Shown: positions 7,402 to 7,958 of the stretch, piece by piece
How positions within the stretch are numbered: the stretch's first letter is position 1
How the letters are laid out: every line of letters begins with the position of its first letter
NCBI GenBank assembly: GCA_900318855.1
Contig: ONMG01000246.1
Location: forward strand, 1 to 7,958
DNA length: 7,958 bases
Source: an uncultured Prevotella sp.
GTDB lineage: Bacteria > Bacteroidota > Bacteroidia > Bacteroidales > Bacteroidaceae
Direction: 5' to 3'
The notes under the pieces: model-generated
The model's database searches: none
The model's input: only the letters and a program-made list of their open reading frames with translations
What the model was told of the DNA's origin: nothing
Translations under genes and position numbers: made by a program

Positions 7402-7958
7402 GTATGCTCGGCATGAGCATTGTCTAACGGGTGCAAGTCCCCAACGAGCCCTGATAGTGGGAATCGTATAGCCAGAGAGACAAGGGTGTCCATCGCGAGT
7501 TGGAATCTGAAAGAAGTCAGCGGCAAACATCTGGCCTAACGTACAGAAACTTGATACAAGGCTAAGTATGTGGATAAGGTGGCAAAAAGCACTGAAGTCC
7601 AATAACTATTCGGAACATACATAGTAAATCAAGTAGGCATAAGATGGAAAGACAATGCCCTTATCCGAGGAGGTCTCACGGACATGGTGATTAGTTGCTT
7701 TTACGAAAGCCACGGAGTAAAGCTTGCCGTGAGAAGTCAGCCGAAGCCATAATAGTGGAGTAATCGGTAACGCTCCATGAAGGGCTGAACCTAACAATTA
7801 AGCGATTAGTAATTGAAAGTTACCTTATGAGAGATAGAATGCAGAAAACATCAGCCTTTGCTAATGACTGGCCCCAAAGAAACAGGACGGAATCCGAAAG
7901 GTATGGGGGAGTGCAGACTTTCATGTGGATGACCGAAGACAACATCGTGGAAGTTCCA
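7402..7958 (+). mobile_element. Group II intron, probably class IIC, 5' part (continues beyond window)
   Basis: A self-splicing retroelement RNA. The 5' end is placed at GTATGCTCGGCATGAGC (7402), which resembles the recalled O. iheyensis IIC intron start (GUGUGCCCGGCAUGGGUGC); GTATG differs from the GUGYG consensus at one base. Further matching blocks in the same order are GGGTGCAAGTCCC (7429-7441), CAAGGGTGTCC (about 7481-7491), TTGGAATCTGAAAGAAG (about 7500-7516), CGGCAAAC, AAGGCTAAGTAT and AGAAGTCAGCCGAAGCCATA. Long-range stems fit the fold: CCAAC (7441-7445) with GTTGG (7499-7503), a domain II-like stem TCTCACGG (7674-7681) with CCGTGAGA (7727-7734), and a domain III-like stem TCAGC (7737-7741) with GCTGA (7784-7788) enclosing TGGAG/CTCCA. 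The maturase gene begins in domain IV at 7827. Class IIC introns insert behind intrinsic terminator stems on the same strand, as here. Domains V and VI and the 3' boundary lie outside the window. Confidence 0.92.
7827..7958 (+). CDS. Group II intron-encoded reverse transcriptase/maturase, N-terminus only
   Basis: The frame opens at ATG 7827 (a second in-frame ATG lies at 7839) and stays open to the right edge, giving 44 residues. The visible part includes NRTESERYGGVQTFMWM followed by TEDNIVEVP, which resembles N-terminal leaders of bacterial group II intron proteins (LtrA-like), as recalled. No reverse transcriptase motif is reached, so identification rests mainly on its position just after the domain I-III RNA, inside expected domain IV. 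The full protein would reverse-transcribe the intron and assist its splicing; class IIC proteins typically lack the endonuclease domain. No strong ribosome-binding site is seen. Either ATG could be the start; 7827 is chosen as the longer option. Confidence 0.8.
   Translation, partial: MRDRMQKTSAFANDWPQRNRTESERYGGVQTFMWMTEDNIVEVP

Noticed and set aside
7513..7741. GAAGTCAGC present twice (7513-7521 and 7733-7741) as a direct repeat
   Set aside because: Both lie in recognisable intron RNA blocks, and the second forms the domain III-like stem; a chance or structural similarity is more likely than a mobile repeat.
7318..7797. Minus-strand frames of 94 and 63 codons across the terminator and intron
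   Set aside because: They lie over structured intron RNA and the terminator stem, which explain the sequence better.

Overview
The window looks like a chromosomal segment of a Bacteroidales bacterium, most likely Prevotella or a close relative. The evidence is a SpeB/interpain-type C10 cysteine protease, a large secreted protein with cleaved-adhesin (choice-of-anchor J) modules, C-terminal sorting signals of the type IX secretion system (T9SS) on both, a TAnnTTTG promoter element, and an AraC-type DNA-binding domain of the kind common in Bacteroidetes regulators. The genus is inferred from these features.

Layout from left to right: (1) positions 2-373 hold the C-terminal end of an AraC-family regulator, cut by the left edge. 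(2) Positions 374-770 are a roughly 400-base intergenic region with a -7 promoter element just before the next gene and a possible degenerate CGTGCA/ATTCGTG-type repeat. (3) Positions 771-3119 encode a secreted C10 protease with signal peptide, SpeB-like propeptide, Cys/His catalytic domain, three beta-rich domains and a T9SS tail. (4) After 27 bases, positions 3147-7331 encode a 1394-residue secreted adhesin-like protein with a propeller-like N-terminal region, repeated Fn3-like and cleaved-adhesin modules and a T9SS tail. (5) Positions 7366-7401 form a strong intrinsic terminator that closes this two-gene unit. (6) From position 7402 to the right edge lies the 5' part of a group II intron. 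It matches the group IIC type by recalled similarity to the Oceanobacillus iheyensis intron and by its position directly behind a terminator hairpin. The first 44 codons of its reverse transcriptase/maturase are visible.

The protease and adhesin are probably co-transcribed and exported together to the cell surface. The arrangement recalls the gingipains RgpA and Kgp, where a protease and cleaved-adhesin modules are fused in one polypeptide; here the catalytic part belongs to a different peptidase family and sits on a separate gene. I see no evidence for a wholly new system. The points most worth checking are the exact intron insertion in the operon terminator, the split protease/adhesin pair, and the internal module duplication in the adhesin.
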